NCBI RefSeq assembly: GCF_014337925.2
Contig: NZ_CP143423.1
Location: 4,246,501-4,310,500, forward strand
From: Roseobacter fucihabitans
Lineage (GTDB): Bacteria > Pseudomonadota > Alphaproteobacteria > Rhodobacterales > Rhodobacteraceae
Length of the DNA: 64,000 nt
Direction: 5' to 3'
Shown here: in pieces, positions 55,178 through 64,000 of the stretch
How the letters are laid out: every line of letters starts with the position of its first letter
How positions within the stretch are numbered: the stretch's first letter is position 1
Made by a program: the position numbers and the translations under genes
The notes under the pieces: model-generated
What the model was told of the DNA's origin: nothing
Seen by the model: only the letters and a program-made list of their open reading frames with translations
Database searches by the model: none

Positions 55178-56233
55178 ATGTCAGATGCTGAGGTTTTGGT
55201 CACGGTTGTGATACCCGCGTATAATGCCGCGGCGACAATCGATACCACGCTGAACAGCGTGCGTTGCCAAACCCATCGCAATCTCGAGATCATCGTTGTC
55301 ATAGATGGCGCAACGGATAACACCGAAGCGTTGGTCCGGCGGCACGCGCAAGAGGATGATCGCATTGTCATCATCGTGACGCCGAATTGCGGTTTATGTC
55401 CGACGCGAAATACCGGGGCGCGGGCCGGATCGGGCAAGTTCATCGCGCCTTTGGATGCGGATGATGTCTGGCACCCCCAAAAAATCGAAAAGCAGCTTGA
55501 GGTCTTCGCTGAGGGAGGCGCGGACATCGGCTTCGTTTACACGCTTTTCAGACGGATCGACCAATGGGATTATCTCATCCGGGATGGTGCTTTGACCGTT
55601 TGGTCCGGTGATATCTTCTGCGCTTCGCTTTTGTATAATTGCGTGGGCAATGGCAGTTCCATCATGATCAGACGCCGCGCATTCGAACAGGTCGATGGGT
55701 ATTGCATGGCGTTGAACAGATGGGGCTGTGAGGATTACTTGCTTCAGGTTCTCATCTCGCGCGACTGGAAGGTTGGTGTCGTGCCTGAATACCTGACCGG
55801 TTACAGATATGATCACCGGTCCATGTCAAGAAATCATGTGCGTATGGCACTGGCCCGGTTGAAAATGCTGAACATCGTGGCGCAACGCCATTCCAACGTA
55901 CCGGACAATGTTATGCAATTGGCACGTTCATACGCGACTGCCGAACTGGCGATCGCACATGCAAGAGATGGTAAACTCCTCACCGCGCTCTCCGACTTTT
56001 TAGCAGCGTTCCAAATCAGTTCCTTGTCAACAGCAGCCTATGCCTTCTACCGCCTTCGAGATTTCGGGTATCGGTTTATTCGCAATGCCGGCGGTGCTTT
56101 ACGCCAGCAAAAGCCGCCTAAATTTCAGAGCGTTAACCCGACAACGCGATATGGCATCTCATTTCACCCTCTGAGGTCGCGGACCATGCGCCGCCTGCTC
56201 CATCAAACGGCCTTGTCTACCAAGTCATTTTGA
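55178..56233 (+). CDS. Glycosyltransferase family 2 protein
   Basis: 351-residue GT-A glycosyltransferase. The N-terminus VTVVIPAYNAAATIDTTL is the nucleotide-sugar-binding start and PLDADDVWHP contains the metal-binding DxD. The acceptor-side region follows (MALNRWGCEDYLL). A GCGGAG ribosome-binding site precedes the ATG. About 300 bp downstream is a flippase gene in the same direction, so the pair probably contributes to a surface polysaccharide. Confidence 0.9.
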   Translation: MSDAEVLVTVVIPAYNAAATIDTTLNSVRCQTHRNLEIIVVIDGATDNTEALVRRHAQEDDRIVIIVTPNCGLCPTRNTGARAGSGKFIAPLDADDVWHPQKIEKQLEVFAEGGADIGFVYTLFRRIDQWDYLIRDGALTVWSGDIFCASLLYNCVGNGSSIMIRRRAFEQVDGYCMALNRWGCEDYLLQVLISRDWKVGVVPEYLTGYRYDHRSMSRNHVRMALARLKMLNIVAQRHSNVPDNVMQLARSYATAELAIAHARDGKLLTALSDFLAAFQISSLSTAAYAFYRLRDFGYRFIRNAGGALRQQKPPKFQSVNPTTRYGISFHPLRSRTMRRLLHQTALSTKSF

Positions 56234-56550
56234 TATTTTACGCTTGCAACAAGGTGCAAGATAAACTGCCGTGTCGAGCCGCCCGGCTTGGGTTTTTCCT
56301 GCCCACGCATTGCCTTTGGATAGATTGCTGAGCTACAGGGTTCTTTCATGAGAACTGGTCCGACGCGGAAATCATATAACCCGGATGGCGTCTGCCGGTT
56401 TGGCGCGGCGACAAGCCCAATACGCACGCTAAACCGGAATGCGGGCCAAGCCATCCTGGTCGGTTCGGCCCCTCTGCGGAATAGGGTTTCGCACCCCTTT
56501 TGCGTCTGCTCAGCCGACCGATCCCGGTCGATACCCGGCAACACAACACC
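56234..56550. other. Intergenic region before the flippase gene
   Basis: 317 bp. A weak stem, CTTGCA/TGCAAG, lies near 56245-56262 after the glycosyltransferase stop and may be part of a terminator. The flippase frame is open upstream to a TTG at 56500 without conserved sequence. Nothing else recognised. Confidence 0.4.
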
Positions 56551-57990
56551 ATGAGCCTGCGCCGCGCGATCCGTGACAGATTGCTGAGCCGCCCGGCCGT
56601 ACTGGCCGCGCATGCCATTGCGCTTGTCGTGTTATCCCGGTTGTTGAGCCCGGCCGATTTCGGACTTTTCGCCCTCGCCGCGATTTCCCATCAAATTGCG
56701 GTTTCACTTGCTGATCTTGGCATCAAATCCCAACTGCTCAAAGATCCGACCCTGGAGCCGCGCAGACATGGGGAGGCTTTTGGCCTGGCGCTCGCATCGG
56801 CAATGGTCGTGGGGGGCGGTTTTCTCTTTATTTTGCTGGTGCTACCCGAACAGATCGTGCCGCCGTCGCTGGATGTAACACTTTGGATCCTGGCCGCTTC
56901 GGTTTTCCTTGGTCCACTCGAACTTCTGTTCAACATCCCGCTGATGCAGAGCATGCGTTTTGGGTTGATTTCCACGGTCAATGTGTTTGGTGCCTGGACG
57001 CGCTGCGGCGTTTCGATACTGGCCGCGATTTACGGAGCTGGCCCTGCCGCCTTGGCCGCCGGTCTGCTTGCAGAGCAAATCGTGTCTTTCGCCTTATTTG
57101 CATGCGCCAGGCAAAGGCAGGCGATTCCCGCCCCGCGGATCACCGGATGGCAAACACTTATCGTGGATGGCACCCGTCTGAGCGGAAATCAGGTCATTCG
57201 CCACCTTTGTGACCTGGGGATATTGGGTGCGATTTCCAGCTTTCTGGGCGTCGCGACCCTTGGCGTTTACAACCGCGCGGATCAGGTTGTGAAACTGTTC
57301 GACAAGGTCTTTCTTAACAGCATGAGCCCGGTGATCATGCCCGCTTTTGTTCAGGCCATACAGAACGGCCATCAACCGGCGGCGATCTATCTCAAGAAAG
57401 TCGAGCTACTCTCCGCTTTGACCTGGCCAGCCTTCGCAGCGATTGCAATCCTTGCCGATCCGCTCTGTCGTGTGGTCCTGGGACCCGGATGGGATGCGGC
57501 GCCGATTATCGTACAGCTGCTGGCTCTCATCGGCATCGCGGATGCATTTACGAAAATGAACCAGGCCCTTTTTATTGCGCTTGGCGAATTGCGGCTTGGC
57601 ACCCGTCTTGACGTGCTGCATCATATCACCCGCGTCATTCTCGCGACCGTCGGGGCGTTCATTTCGATCGAGGCGTTATGTATCGCCCTTGTGCTTGCAC
57701 AGATCATAAATGTGGTTCGCCAAACCTGCGCATTTGGACGTACAACCGGTTATAATCACAAACAATTCCGCAACGTTCTGCTCAGTTCGGCTTTGCTGGC
57801 CATCTGCACCGCCGGCCCTGCCGCGCTGGCGCTGCATCTTTACACCAGCGAGCATGCCGCATTGCAGCTGCTGGTCGCGAGTGCCGCGGGCATCGCAGGC
57901 TTTGTCATCGCGGTGATCGCCCTGCGCCATATGCTGTTTTACGAAGCGCAAAAAGCGCTGAAACTCATTCCTTGGGCGCGCCCGCGTTAG
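56551..57990 (+). CDS. Polysaccharide flippase (Wzx/MOP superfamily)
   Basis: 479-residue inner-membrane protein with about 12 helices. It starts RPAVLAAHAIALVVLSRLLSPADFGLFALA, the characteristic first helices and SPADFG loop of the oligosaccharide flippase family that moves lipid-linked glycan units to the periplasm. It has the later conserved LGVYNRADQVVKL segment. ATG 56551 was chosen over TTG 56500 because similarity begins there. It probably acts with the upstream GT2 enzyme. Confidence 0.88.
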   Translation: MSLRRAIRDRLLSRPAVLAAHAIALVVLSRLLSPADFGLFALAAISHQIAVSLADLGIKSQLLKDPTLEPRRHGEAFGLALASAMVVGGGFLFILLVLPEQIVPPSLDVTLWILAASVFLGPLELLFNIPLMQSMRFGLISTVNVFGAWTRCGVSILAAIYGAGPAALAAGLLAEQIVSFALFACARQRQAIPAPRITGWQTLIVDGTRLSGNQVIRHLCDLGILGAISSFLGVATLGVYNRADQVVKLFDKVFLNSMSPVIMPAFVQAIQNGHQPAAIYLKKVELLSALTWPAFAAIAILADPLCRVVLGPGWDAAPIIVQLLALIGIADAFTKMNQALFIALGELRLGTRLDVLHHITRVILATVGAFISIEALCIALVLAQIINVVRQTCAFGRTTGYNHKQFRNVLLSSALLAICTAGPAALALHLYTSEHAALQLLVASAAGIAGFVIAVIALRHMLFYEAQKALKLIPWARPR

Positions 57991-58042
57991 GGGCGTTCGA
58001 CCCCACAAACGGCGCGCATTTTGGGTATCCCGGCCGCAGATT

Positions 58043-59182
58043 TTAATCCGGCAACGTCACCCAAGCGGCATTTCGCGCCGAAGAGCGCACGCAGGCATCC
58101 ACGAATTGCATGCCGCGCAGCCCATCGTGAATATCCGGATATATTACGTCTGCGGGGGGCTTTGACCCCGTGCGATGCGCGATGATCGCTTCCGCCGCCT
58201 CACTGTAAATATTGGCGAACCCTTCGAGATAGCCTTCGGGATGCCCGGGCGGAATGCGGCTCATCCGTGCGGCGGCACCGCCAGCACCCGCCCCATTGCG
58301 GGTGATCATCTGCTTGGGCGCGCCAAAGGGCGAAAACCACAATCGGTTGGGATTTTCCTGCTCCCATTCCAACCCGCCTTTTTCACCGTAAATCCGCAAT
58401 CGAAGCGCGTTTTCATTGCCGGGCGCGACCTGGCTGCACCACAGCATCCCGCGCGCGCCGCCCTGAAAGCGCAGCAGCACATGCGCATTATCGTCCAGCT
58501 GCCGCCCGGATACGAAAGCCTGTATATCAGCGGCTAGGCTTTCGACCGTAAGACCACTGACGAAACAGGCAAGGTTATGCGCGTGGGTGCCGATATCGCC
58601 GGTGGAACCGCCCGCGCCAGATTGCGCCGGGTCCGTGCGCCAGGCCGCCTGCTTGAAATCCTCCTGCTTGGTCAGCCAGTCCTGCGGGTATTCCACCTGA
58701 ACCACGCGGATTTTGCCCAGATCGCCGCCCGCCACCATCTCGCGGGCCTGCCGCACCATCGGGTATCCGGTGTAATTATGCGTCAGGAAAAACAGCGCCT
58801 CGGAGTCCGCAACCGCCTTCACCATTCTGCGCGCATCCGCCATGGTCGAGGTCAGCGGCTTGTCGCAGATCACATGAATGCCGCGTTTGAGAAACTCGCG
58901 CGCGGCGGCGAAATGCACGTGGTTCGGCGTGACGATGGACACCGCCTCGATACCGTTTTTCAGACGCGCCTCGCGGATCGCCATCTGTTTGAAATCATCG
59001 TAAATGCGGTCCTCAGCCAGCCCAAGTGCCGCACCGGAGGCCTGCGCCTTTTCCGGTGTGGAGGACAACGCCCCCGCGACCAGTTCATAGCGGTCATCCA
59101 AACGCGCGGCGATGCGGTGAACACCCCCGATGAAGGCGTCATTGCCCCCGCCGACCATGCCTAGGCGAATACGGCCCCCCAT
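58043..59182 (-). CDS. Gfo/Idh/MocA-family oxidoreductase
   Basis: 379-residue NAD(P)-dependent dehydrogenase. The N-terminal Rossmann motif IRLGMVGGGNDAFIGGVH binds the cofactor. The catalytic Lys lies in VICDKPLTSTMADARRM, the EKP-type motif, and GDIGTHAHNLA holds the catalytic His/Asp region. The family oxidises sugars, inositols or sugar acids. It overlaps the stop of the upstream isomerase gene (TGATG), and is the last gene of the minus-strand sugar operon. Confidence 0.92.
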   Translation of the reverse strand: MGGRIRLGMVGGGNDAFIGGVHRIAARLDDRYELVAGALSSTPEKAQASGAALGLAEDRIYDDFKQMAIREARLKNGIEAVSIVTPNHVHFAAAREFLKRGIHVICDKPLTSTMADARRMVKAVADSEALFFLTHNYTGYPMVRQAREMVAGGDLGKIRVVQVEYPQDWLTKQEDFKQAAWRTDPAQSGAGGSTGDIGTHAHNLACFVSGLTVESLAADIQAFVSGRQLDDNAHVLLRFQGGARGMLWCSQVAPGNENALRLRIYGEKGGLEWEQENPNRLWFSPFGAPKQMITRNGAGAGGAAARMSRIPPGHPEGYLEGFANIYSEAAEAIIAHRTGSKPPADVIYPDIHDGLRGMQFVDACVRSSARNAAWVTLPD

Positions 59183-60237
59183 CACGAAATCCCCAGAATC
59201 TTGCGGTTTGCGGCGACGTCCGTGCCGCCATCCGCGAAATCATCAAAGGCGCGTTCGGTCACGCGGATGATGTGATCCTTGACAAATTGCGCCCCTTCGC
59301 GCGCGCCGTCCTCGGGGTGTTTGAGGCAACATTCCCATTCAACCACAGCCCAGCCGTCGAAATCATTGGCCGCCATCTTGGAGAAGATCGCCGCAAAATC
59401 GACCTGCCCGTCGCCCAAGGAACGGAACCGTCCGGCCCGGTCCACCCAGGGCTGATACCCGGAATAGACGCCTTGACGCCCGGTCGGATTGAACTCGGCA
59501 TCCTTGACATGGAACATCTTGATCCGGTCCTTATAGATGTCGATGTGGTCGAGGTAATCCAGACATTGCAGCACGAAATGCGACGGATCATAGAGCATGT
59601 TACAGCGCGCATGATTGTCCACCCGCTCCAGGAACATCTCGAAGGTCACACCGTCATGCAGGTCCTCGCCGGGGTGTATCTCATAGCAGATGTTCACGTC
59701 ATTTTCATCCGCATGATCCAGGATCGGACGCCAGCGCGCAGCCAGTTCATCAAATGCCGTTTCAATCAATCCGGCAGGGCGTTGGGGCCAGGGATAGATG
59801 TAGGGCCAGGCCAAAGCGCCCGAGAAGGAGACGTGGTTCTTGATGCCCATATTGGCCGAGGCGCTGATGGCTTTCATCACCTGATCGACGGCCCATGCCT
59901 GGCGGGCCTTGGGGTTCGCGTGTACCGATGGGTGCGCGAAACCGTCGAACGCGGTGTCATAGGCCGGGTGAACGGCAACCAATTGCCCCTGCAAATGGGT
60001 CGAAAGCTCGGTGAGCTCGACGCCATTGGCCGCCGCCCGCCCCTTGAATTCATCGCAATAGGTCTTGCTTGTCGCGGCCTTCTCCAGATCAAACAGGCGC
60101 GTGTCCCAGCTGGGCACCTGCACGCCTTTGTAACCGCAGTCCGCCGACCATTTCGTGATCGCGTCCCAGGAATTGAACGGCGCGTCATCCCCTGCGAATT
60201 GCGCCAGAAACAGCGCCGGTCCTTTGATCGTCTTCAT
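59182..60237 (-). CDS. Sugar phosphate isomerase/epimerase (AP-endonuclease 2-like TIM barrel)
   Basis: 351-residue TIM-barrel protein of the IolE/xylose-isomerase-like family. Metal ligands are expected at the Glu of ICYEIHPGEDLHDG, the Asp/His of LYDPSHFVLQ, the His of MFHVKDAEF and the Glu of AVVEWECCL. This is the pattern of 2-keto-sugar isomerases often paired with Gfo/Idh/MocA enzymes; the two act in sequence on one sugar. Preceded by the LacI-type regulator. Confidence 0.88.
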   Translation of the reverse strand: MKTIKGPALFLAQFAGDDAPFNSWDAITKWSADCGYKGVQVPSWDTRLFDLEKAATSKTYCDEFKGRAAANGVELTELSTHLQGQLVAVHPAYDTAFDGFAHPSVHANPKARQAWAVDQVMKAISASANMGIKNHVSFSGALAWPYIYPWPQRPAGLIETAFDELAARWRPILDHADENDVNICYEIHPGEDLHDGVTFEMFLERVDNHARCNMLYDPSHFVLQCLDYLDHIDIYKDRIKMFHVKDAEFNPTGRQGVYSGYQPWVDRAGRFRSLGDGQVDFAAIFSKMAANDFDGWAVVEWECCLKHPEDGAREGAQFVKDHIIRVTERAFDDFADGGTDVAANRKILGIS

Positions 60238-60247
60238 GGTGTCCTCC

Positions 60248-61315
60248 CTAAATGCCGCCGATATCCGGTGGCAGGTTTTCTTTCAGATAAACGTCGATGC
60301 GAATGCGTTCCTGTGCCGGATTGACCGGAACTTTATCGCTATGCGCGCGCATGATCCGCACGGCACTGCGCACCAGATGCCCGGCGTCCTGGCTGATGAC
60401 CGCATCGAAAAGCCGCGCCCCAAGGGCTTTACGTGACAAGGCCGTCAACTCATGCGCGATGATCACGGGCTGGCTGGTCTTCACCACATTGGCGAAGTGG
60501 CGGATCAAACCGGCGTTGCCCGCAGCGGAGGAATAAATTCCGATCACCTTGCGCGCGCCTGCCAAGGCCTGTGGCAACAAGCGTTCGATCAGGTTCGGAT
60601 CGTCACGACCCTCCAAAGAGGCCAGAACGGTGAGATTGGGAAAGTCGCGCGCCATAACGTCGTCAAATCCCAGCCGCCGTTCAAGGTGGTCCCTGGCCAG
60701 CATTGATCCCGTCACCACAAGAATATTGCCCGTTACCGGCCCCAAAAAGCGCCCCATAAGTTGTGCGGCCGTGCGGCCCGCCGCGACATTATCGATGCCC
60801 ACATAGGTGTTGCGTTCAGAACTGGGAATATCCGCGACCAGCGACACAACCGCCACACCATGCGCCCTCAGACGGGAAATACTGTCGCGCACTGATGGCG
60901 TTTCAGGGCCAAAGATCGCGACACCGTCCAATTCGTTCGGATCAAGCGCATTGATCCGTTCCGCAAGCGCCATGGGATCAAATGCGGGGACGCGCGTGCA
61001 GGAGATTTGCGTACGTTCGCGCTTCAGGCCACCGGACAGGTCGGTTATCTGATCCTCGATCAGATCGACAAATTCGTTTTGCGTCGCGGGCAGGATGAAA
61101 AGAAAGCGATACACCCGGCCCCGCGCCAGGTTGGCCGCAGCGGTATCGCGCACATAGCCCAGATCGGCGATGGCGCGATTGACCTTTTCGACCGTGATCT
61201 TGCGCACGCCAGGACGTTCGTTCAGCACGCGATCAACGGTTGCAAGGCTCACCTGAGCCACGCGGGCGATGTCATTCACCGTAGGGTTGGAGAGAGTTTC
61301 CCGGCTGATCTTCAT
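60248..61315 (-). CDS. LacI-family transcriptional regulator
   Basis: 355 residues. The N-terminal helix-turn-helix reads TVNDIARVAQVSLATVDRVLNERPGV and is followed by the hinge helix (AAANLARG). The C-terminal periplasmic-binding-like domain binds a sugar effector (AVVSLVADIPSSERNTYVGIDN). It lies within the operon it presumably controls, between the kinase and isomerase genes. No operator palindrome could be assigned inside the window because the operon start is outside it. Confidence 0.92.
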   Translation of the reverse strand: MKISRETLSNPTVNDIARVAQVSLATVDRVLNERPGVRKITVEKVNRAIADLGYVRDTAAANLARGRVYRFLFILPATQNEFVDLIEDQITDLSGGLKRERTQISCTRVPAFDPMALAERINALDPNELDGVAIFGPETPSVRDSISRLRAHGVAVVSLVADIPSSERNTYVGIDNVAAGRTAAQLMGRFLGPVTGNILVVTGSMLARDHLERRLGFDDVMARDFPNLTVLASLEGRDDPNLIERLLPQALAGARKVIGIYSSAAGNAGLIRHFANVVKTSQPVIIAHELTALSRKALGARLFDAVISQDAGHLVRSAVRIMRAHSDKVPVNPAQERIRIDVYLKENLPPDIGGI

Positions 61316-61326
61316 GCCCAAATTCG

Positions 61327-62958
61327 CTAGCCTTTCAGCGCGGTTGCCAGCCCTTCGAACAGGCGCGCAACGGCTTCGGCACCCGGATCATTATGGCCGA
61401 TCAGGTTTTCCTCAGGCACATAAGAGGCGCGCCCGGCTTTGGCTTTGCCCATTTGCGCGGTTCCATTCGCACCCGTACGGGCCGCGGCGGCGGCATCTTC
61501 AAACCCCTGCGGCAAAGCATCAAACGCGGGTTTGAGCGCATCAATCATCGTGCGGTCTCCCTGCTGCGCGCCACCAACCTGGCTGATCCGATCCAAGCCG
61601 ATCATCAAGGCTTGCGATGTCGGGTGCCCGTTCGCACAGGCATCCCCCGTCGCACCAAAGAAGATGGCAAGGATAACCCCCGATGACCCCCCCATTGTTT
61701 GACTGAGTTCATTGCTGATCGCACGGAAAAGCTGTGTCAGGTCGGCAAGTGGCATCCTGTCCAGAGAGCCCTTAAGGGCGCGTGCGGCTGTTGCCAGGGT
61801 GCTGCCCGTATCACCGTCACCGGATTTTGCATCCAGCGCGTTCAAATCCGTTTGGGCCGCGATCAACAGATCACAACAGGTCTCGATCAAGGCGCGGGTT
61901 TTGGCGTTTTCCGAAGGAATTGGCTCGATTGGACTCAACCCGTCGGGGAGAGGCTTACTTATGACAGGCGCAAGATCCGTCATACCCGGCCAGTCCGACA
62001 TTGGCACAGGTCGGTTCAGGGCATCCAACCGCACCGGCGTCAGGGGGAGGATCGATACGGAGAACCCATGCATGTCGAGCGACGTCATCAAGGGCGCAGG
62101 ACCAATGATTTTCGTGATCGCTTTCGCCTTTTGCGATGTTGCGAGGGCCTGTGTCAGCACGGCCATTTCCAGCGGGGTGGTTGCACCAAGGTTGTTGAGC
62201 AACGCAACGCAGCCCTCCCCGTTCAAATGTGGCGCGAGCTTGTCGAGCACCATGTCCATTGCACCGACCGCGCCATCAAAGGCAACCTGCTGGACGCCAG
62301 CCTCGCCGTGGATACCGAGGCCAAGCTCCACCATACCGACCGCAATCCGGTCTTCCTTGACCGAACCCGGCACGCTACAGGTGTCCAGCGACGTACCGAT
62401 GGAGGCCATATCCGTCACGGCGTCCTGCGCGGCGGCGGTGACGGTATCGAGGTCCGCGCCATCCTCTGCAAGGCTGCCGGCGATCTTGTGCACGAATAAT
62501 GTGCCCGCAACCCCACGCGCCTGTGGCAGGTCAGGCAGGGCAATGTCGTCATCGACGATAACCATCGAAACCTTCAAACCATACGCACGCGCACGTTCTG
62601 CGGCGAGACCAAAATTCAGCCGATCGCCTGTGTAGTTCTTGACGATCAAGAGGCATCCCGCTTCCCCTGTCACAGCCAGAATTCCGGCCAATACGGCGTC
62701 CACTGAAGGGGAGGCAAAGACCTCGCCACAGACAGCCGCCGTCAACATGCCCTCTCCGACAAATCCGGCATGAGCGGGTTCATGCCCCGACCCCCCGCCC
62801 GAGATCAGCGCAACGCGGGATTTATCCCAATCGGCGCGACAGACCACCTTGATATGGGGATACCCGTCCAGCCGATAGAGAGCACCACCTGAGGCCGCCA
62901 ACAGACCGTCGATGGCATCTGTCACAAGCGTCTCCGTGCCATTGATGAATTGCGCCAT
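61327..62958 (-). CDS. Dihydroxyacetone kinase, fused DhaK-DhaL (ATP-dependent)
   Basis: 543-residue kinase. The DhaK part (about 1-330) has GGGSGHEPAHAGFVG, and the His that covalently binds the ketone substrate lies in GLGIHGEAG. The DhaL part (about 350-543) has the ATP/Mg motif KSGDGDTGSTLA and the GGSSGV loop. Fused forms use ATP rather than the PTS. Substrate could be dihydroxyacetone or a tetrulose such as erythrulose, given the sugar operon. ATG 62958 has a GGGGAG ribosome-binding site; longer frames to 63000 are not supported. Confidence 0.93.
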   Translation of the reverse strand: MAQFINGTETLVTDAIDGLLAASGGALYRLDGYPHIKVVCRADWDKSRVALISGGGSGHEPAHAGFVGEGMLTAAVCGEVFASPSVDAVLAGILAVTGEAGCLLIVKNYTGDRLNFGLAAERARAYGLKVSMVIVDDDIALPDLPQARGVAGTLFVHKIAGSLAEDGADLDTVTAAAQDAVTDMASIGTSLDTCSVPGSVKEDRIAVGMVELGLGIHGEAGVQQVAFDGAVGAMDMVLDKLAPHLNGEGCVALLNNLGATTPLEMAVLTQALATSQKAKAITKIIGPAPLMTSLDMHGFSVSILPLTPVRLDALNRPVPMSDWPGMTDLAPVISKPLPDGLSPIEPIPSENAKTRALIETCCDLLIAAQTDLNALDAKSGDGDTGSTLATAARALKGSLDRMPLADLTQLFRAISNELSQTMGGSSGVILAIFFGATGDACANGHPTSQALMIGLDRISQVGGAQQGDRTMIDALKPAFDALPQGFEDAAAAARTGANGTAQMGKAKAGRASYVPEENLIGHNDPGAEAVARLFEGLATALKG

Positions 62959-62971
62959 ATCTCTCCCCTTT

Positions 62972-63967
62972 TCAGTAAATTCTGTTTCCGGCCGCATCAA
63001 AACATAGCGGATTATGCGGGGCGATTTTCACCTCGCTGCCGGGTGTGTAGCCCGTATGCGGATCGGCCAGCGTCGTGATGTCATGCCCGTCCAGTCGCAG
63101 ATGCAACCGCGTGTGATCCCCCAGCCGTTCGACACGACCGACCTGAGCCGCGCGGCCTTCGCCCTGCATCACATGCTCGGGACGCAGACCGATGCGATGC
63201 GCGCCTTTGGGGGCCGTACCAAACAGATCAGCGGGCAGGATATTGATCCGCGGTTGCCCCAAACGCGAGGCGACATAGAGCGAATTTGGGTTCTCATAAA
63301 TCTCGCGCGGGGTGCCGAATTGCACCAACTTTCCTTCGTTGAGCACGCCCACATGGGTGGCCATGGTCATGGCTTCGATCTGGTCATGGGTCACGTAGAG
63401 GATCGTCGCGCCAAGGCTGGCCTGAATGCGTTTGAGCTCGATCCGCAGGTCGGTGCGCAATTTGGCATCGAGCGAGCTCAGCGGCTCGTCCATGAGGTAA
63501 ACCTGCGGCTCACGCACCAACGCGCGCCCGATGGACACACGCTGCATCTCCCCGCCCGACAAAGCGGTCGCCTTATTATCGAGCTTATGGGTGATTTGCA
63601 GGACCGAGGCGACCTCATCCACCTTGCGTTTGATCTCCTCCGGCAGCGTCTTGAGGATCGGCGATTTCAGCGGGAATTCGAGATTTTCGCGCACTGTCAA
63701 ATGCGGATAAAGAGAGTATTGCTGAAACACCATGGCCACGTCACGCTGCGCGGGCGTTTCACCGTTCACAACACGTCCGCCGATGCTGATTTCACCGCCG
63801 TCCAGCGTTTCAAGACCCGAGATCAGCCGCAGCGTTGTGGTTTTTCCCGCACCGGTCGGCCCGAGCAAAACAACAAATGCCCCATCGGGAATGGTCATAT
63901 CAATATCCGACACCGCGACCGTTTTGCCAAAGGATTTTGACACATTTTTCAGGATCACCTCAGCCAT
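62972..63967 (-). CDS. Carbohydrate ABC transporter ATP-binding protein (MalK/UgpC type)
   Basis: 331-residue ATPase of the CUT1 sugar/polyol importers. Walker A is GPTGAGKTTT, signature LSGGEMQRV and Walker B VYLMDEPLSSLDAKLR. The C-terminal TOBE/regulatory domain starts about residue 235 (GLRPEHVM). MAEV at 63967 was taken as start, with GAGGT about 9 bp upstream. It heads the visible part of the operon; permeases and binding protein are expected upstream, outside the window. Confidence 0.93.
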   Translation of the reverse strand: MAEVILKNVSKSFGKTVAVSDIDMTIPDGAFVVLLGPTGAGKTTTLRLISGLETLDGGEISIGGRVVNGETPAQRDVAMVFQQYSLYPHLTVRENLEFPLKSPILKTLPEEIKRKVDEVASVLQITHKLDNKATALSGGEMQRVSIGRALVREPQVYLMDEPLSSLDAKLRTDLRIELKRIQASLGATILYVTHDQIEAMTMATHVGVLNEGKLVQFGTPREIYENPNSLYVASRLGQPRINILPADLFGTAPKGAHRIGLRPEHVMQGEGRAAQVGRVERLGDHTRLHLRLDGHDITTLADPHTGYTPGSEVKIAPHNPLCFDAAGNRIY

Positions 63968-64000
63968 GGGAGAACACCTCATTGTTCAACTCCGAGCGCA

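Noticed and set aside
63014-63940. 308-codon plus-strand frame opposite the ABC ATPase gene, and a similar one at 61712-62635 opposite DhaKL
   Set aside because: Both are opposite strongly motif-supported genes and show no motifs of their own.

Overview
The window looks like a chromosomal segment of a marine alphaproteobacterium of the Roseobacter group (Rhodobacterales). The pointers are gene families and gene order: a 58-residue NDUFS6-like zinc-finger gene beside polA, a DUF1285 gene divergent from a moxR-DUF58-DUF4159 operon, a fused DhaKL kinase in a sugar operon, and a large RTX protein. The density of insertion sequences recalls polar roseobacters such as Octadecabacter, but that is inference and no species can be named. 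I saw no rRNA, tRNA or CRISPR array.

Layout. 1-2018: end of a pyruvate-dehydrogenase-E1-like gene and an AGE-family sugar epimerase/isomerase. 2348-20133: three near-identical 829-bp IS6-family copies, around a chemoreceptor, a GT4 glycosyltransferase, a giant RTX protein (about 1975 residues), an IS3 remnant and an MHYT-GGDEF-EAL cyclic-di-GMP gene split by a complete IS66 element with a perfect 8-bp target duplication. 20134-32494: inverted pieces of one IS5-type element bracket a catabolic cluster: serine beta-lactamase-like hydrolase, M81 (MlrC-like) metallopeptidase, five-gene peptide ABC importer and a convergent N-acyl-D-amino-acid deacylase. Together these suggest import and breakdown of peptides or amides containing D-amino acids. 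32496-37284: a graveyard of mobile DNA (IS6 fragment, IS1182 copy, IS66 tnpC tail with a passenger ORF, second IS1182 piece, decayed tniB/tniQ). 37285-57990: ordinary chromosome: zinc-finger protein, polA, DUF2798, hydroxypyruvate isomerase, DUF1285, the moxR operon, a soluble hybrid histidine kinase, yaaA, recQ, a GT2 glycosyltransferase and a flippase. 58043-63967: a minus-strand sugar operon (ABC ATPase, DhaKL, LacI regulator, TIM-barrel isomerase, Gfo/Idh/MocA dehydrogenase) whose upstream genes lie beyond the window.

The most unusual signal is a family of 36-41 bp hairpin insertions. I find six independent ones plus one duplicate. All are inside transposase genes, of four unrelated IS families (IS3, IS5, IS1182, IS66), in both orientations. 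The outer flanks are constant (CCTCTC on one side, CTGCCGGG or CTGTCGGG on the other) while the stem arms differ between copies yet stay complementary. Uninterrupted paralogous genes within the window show the empty-site sequence for two of them. I do not recognise this as a named element.
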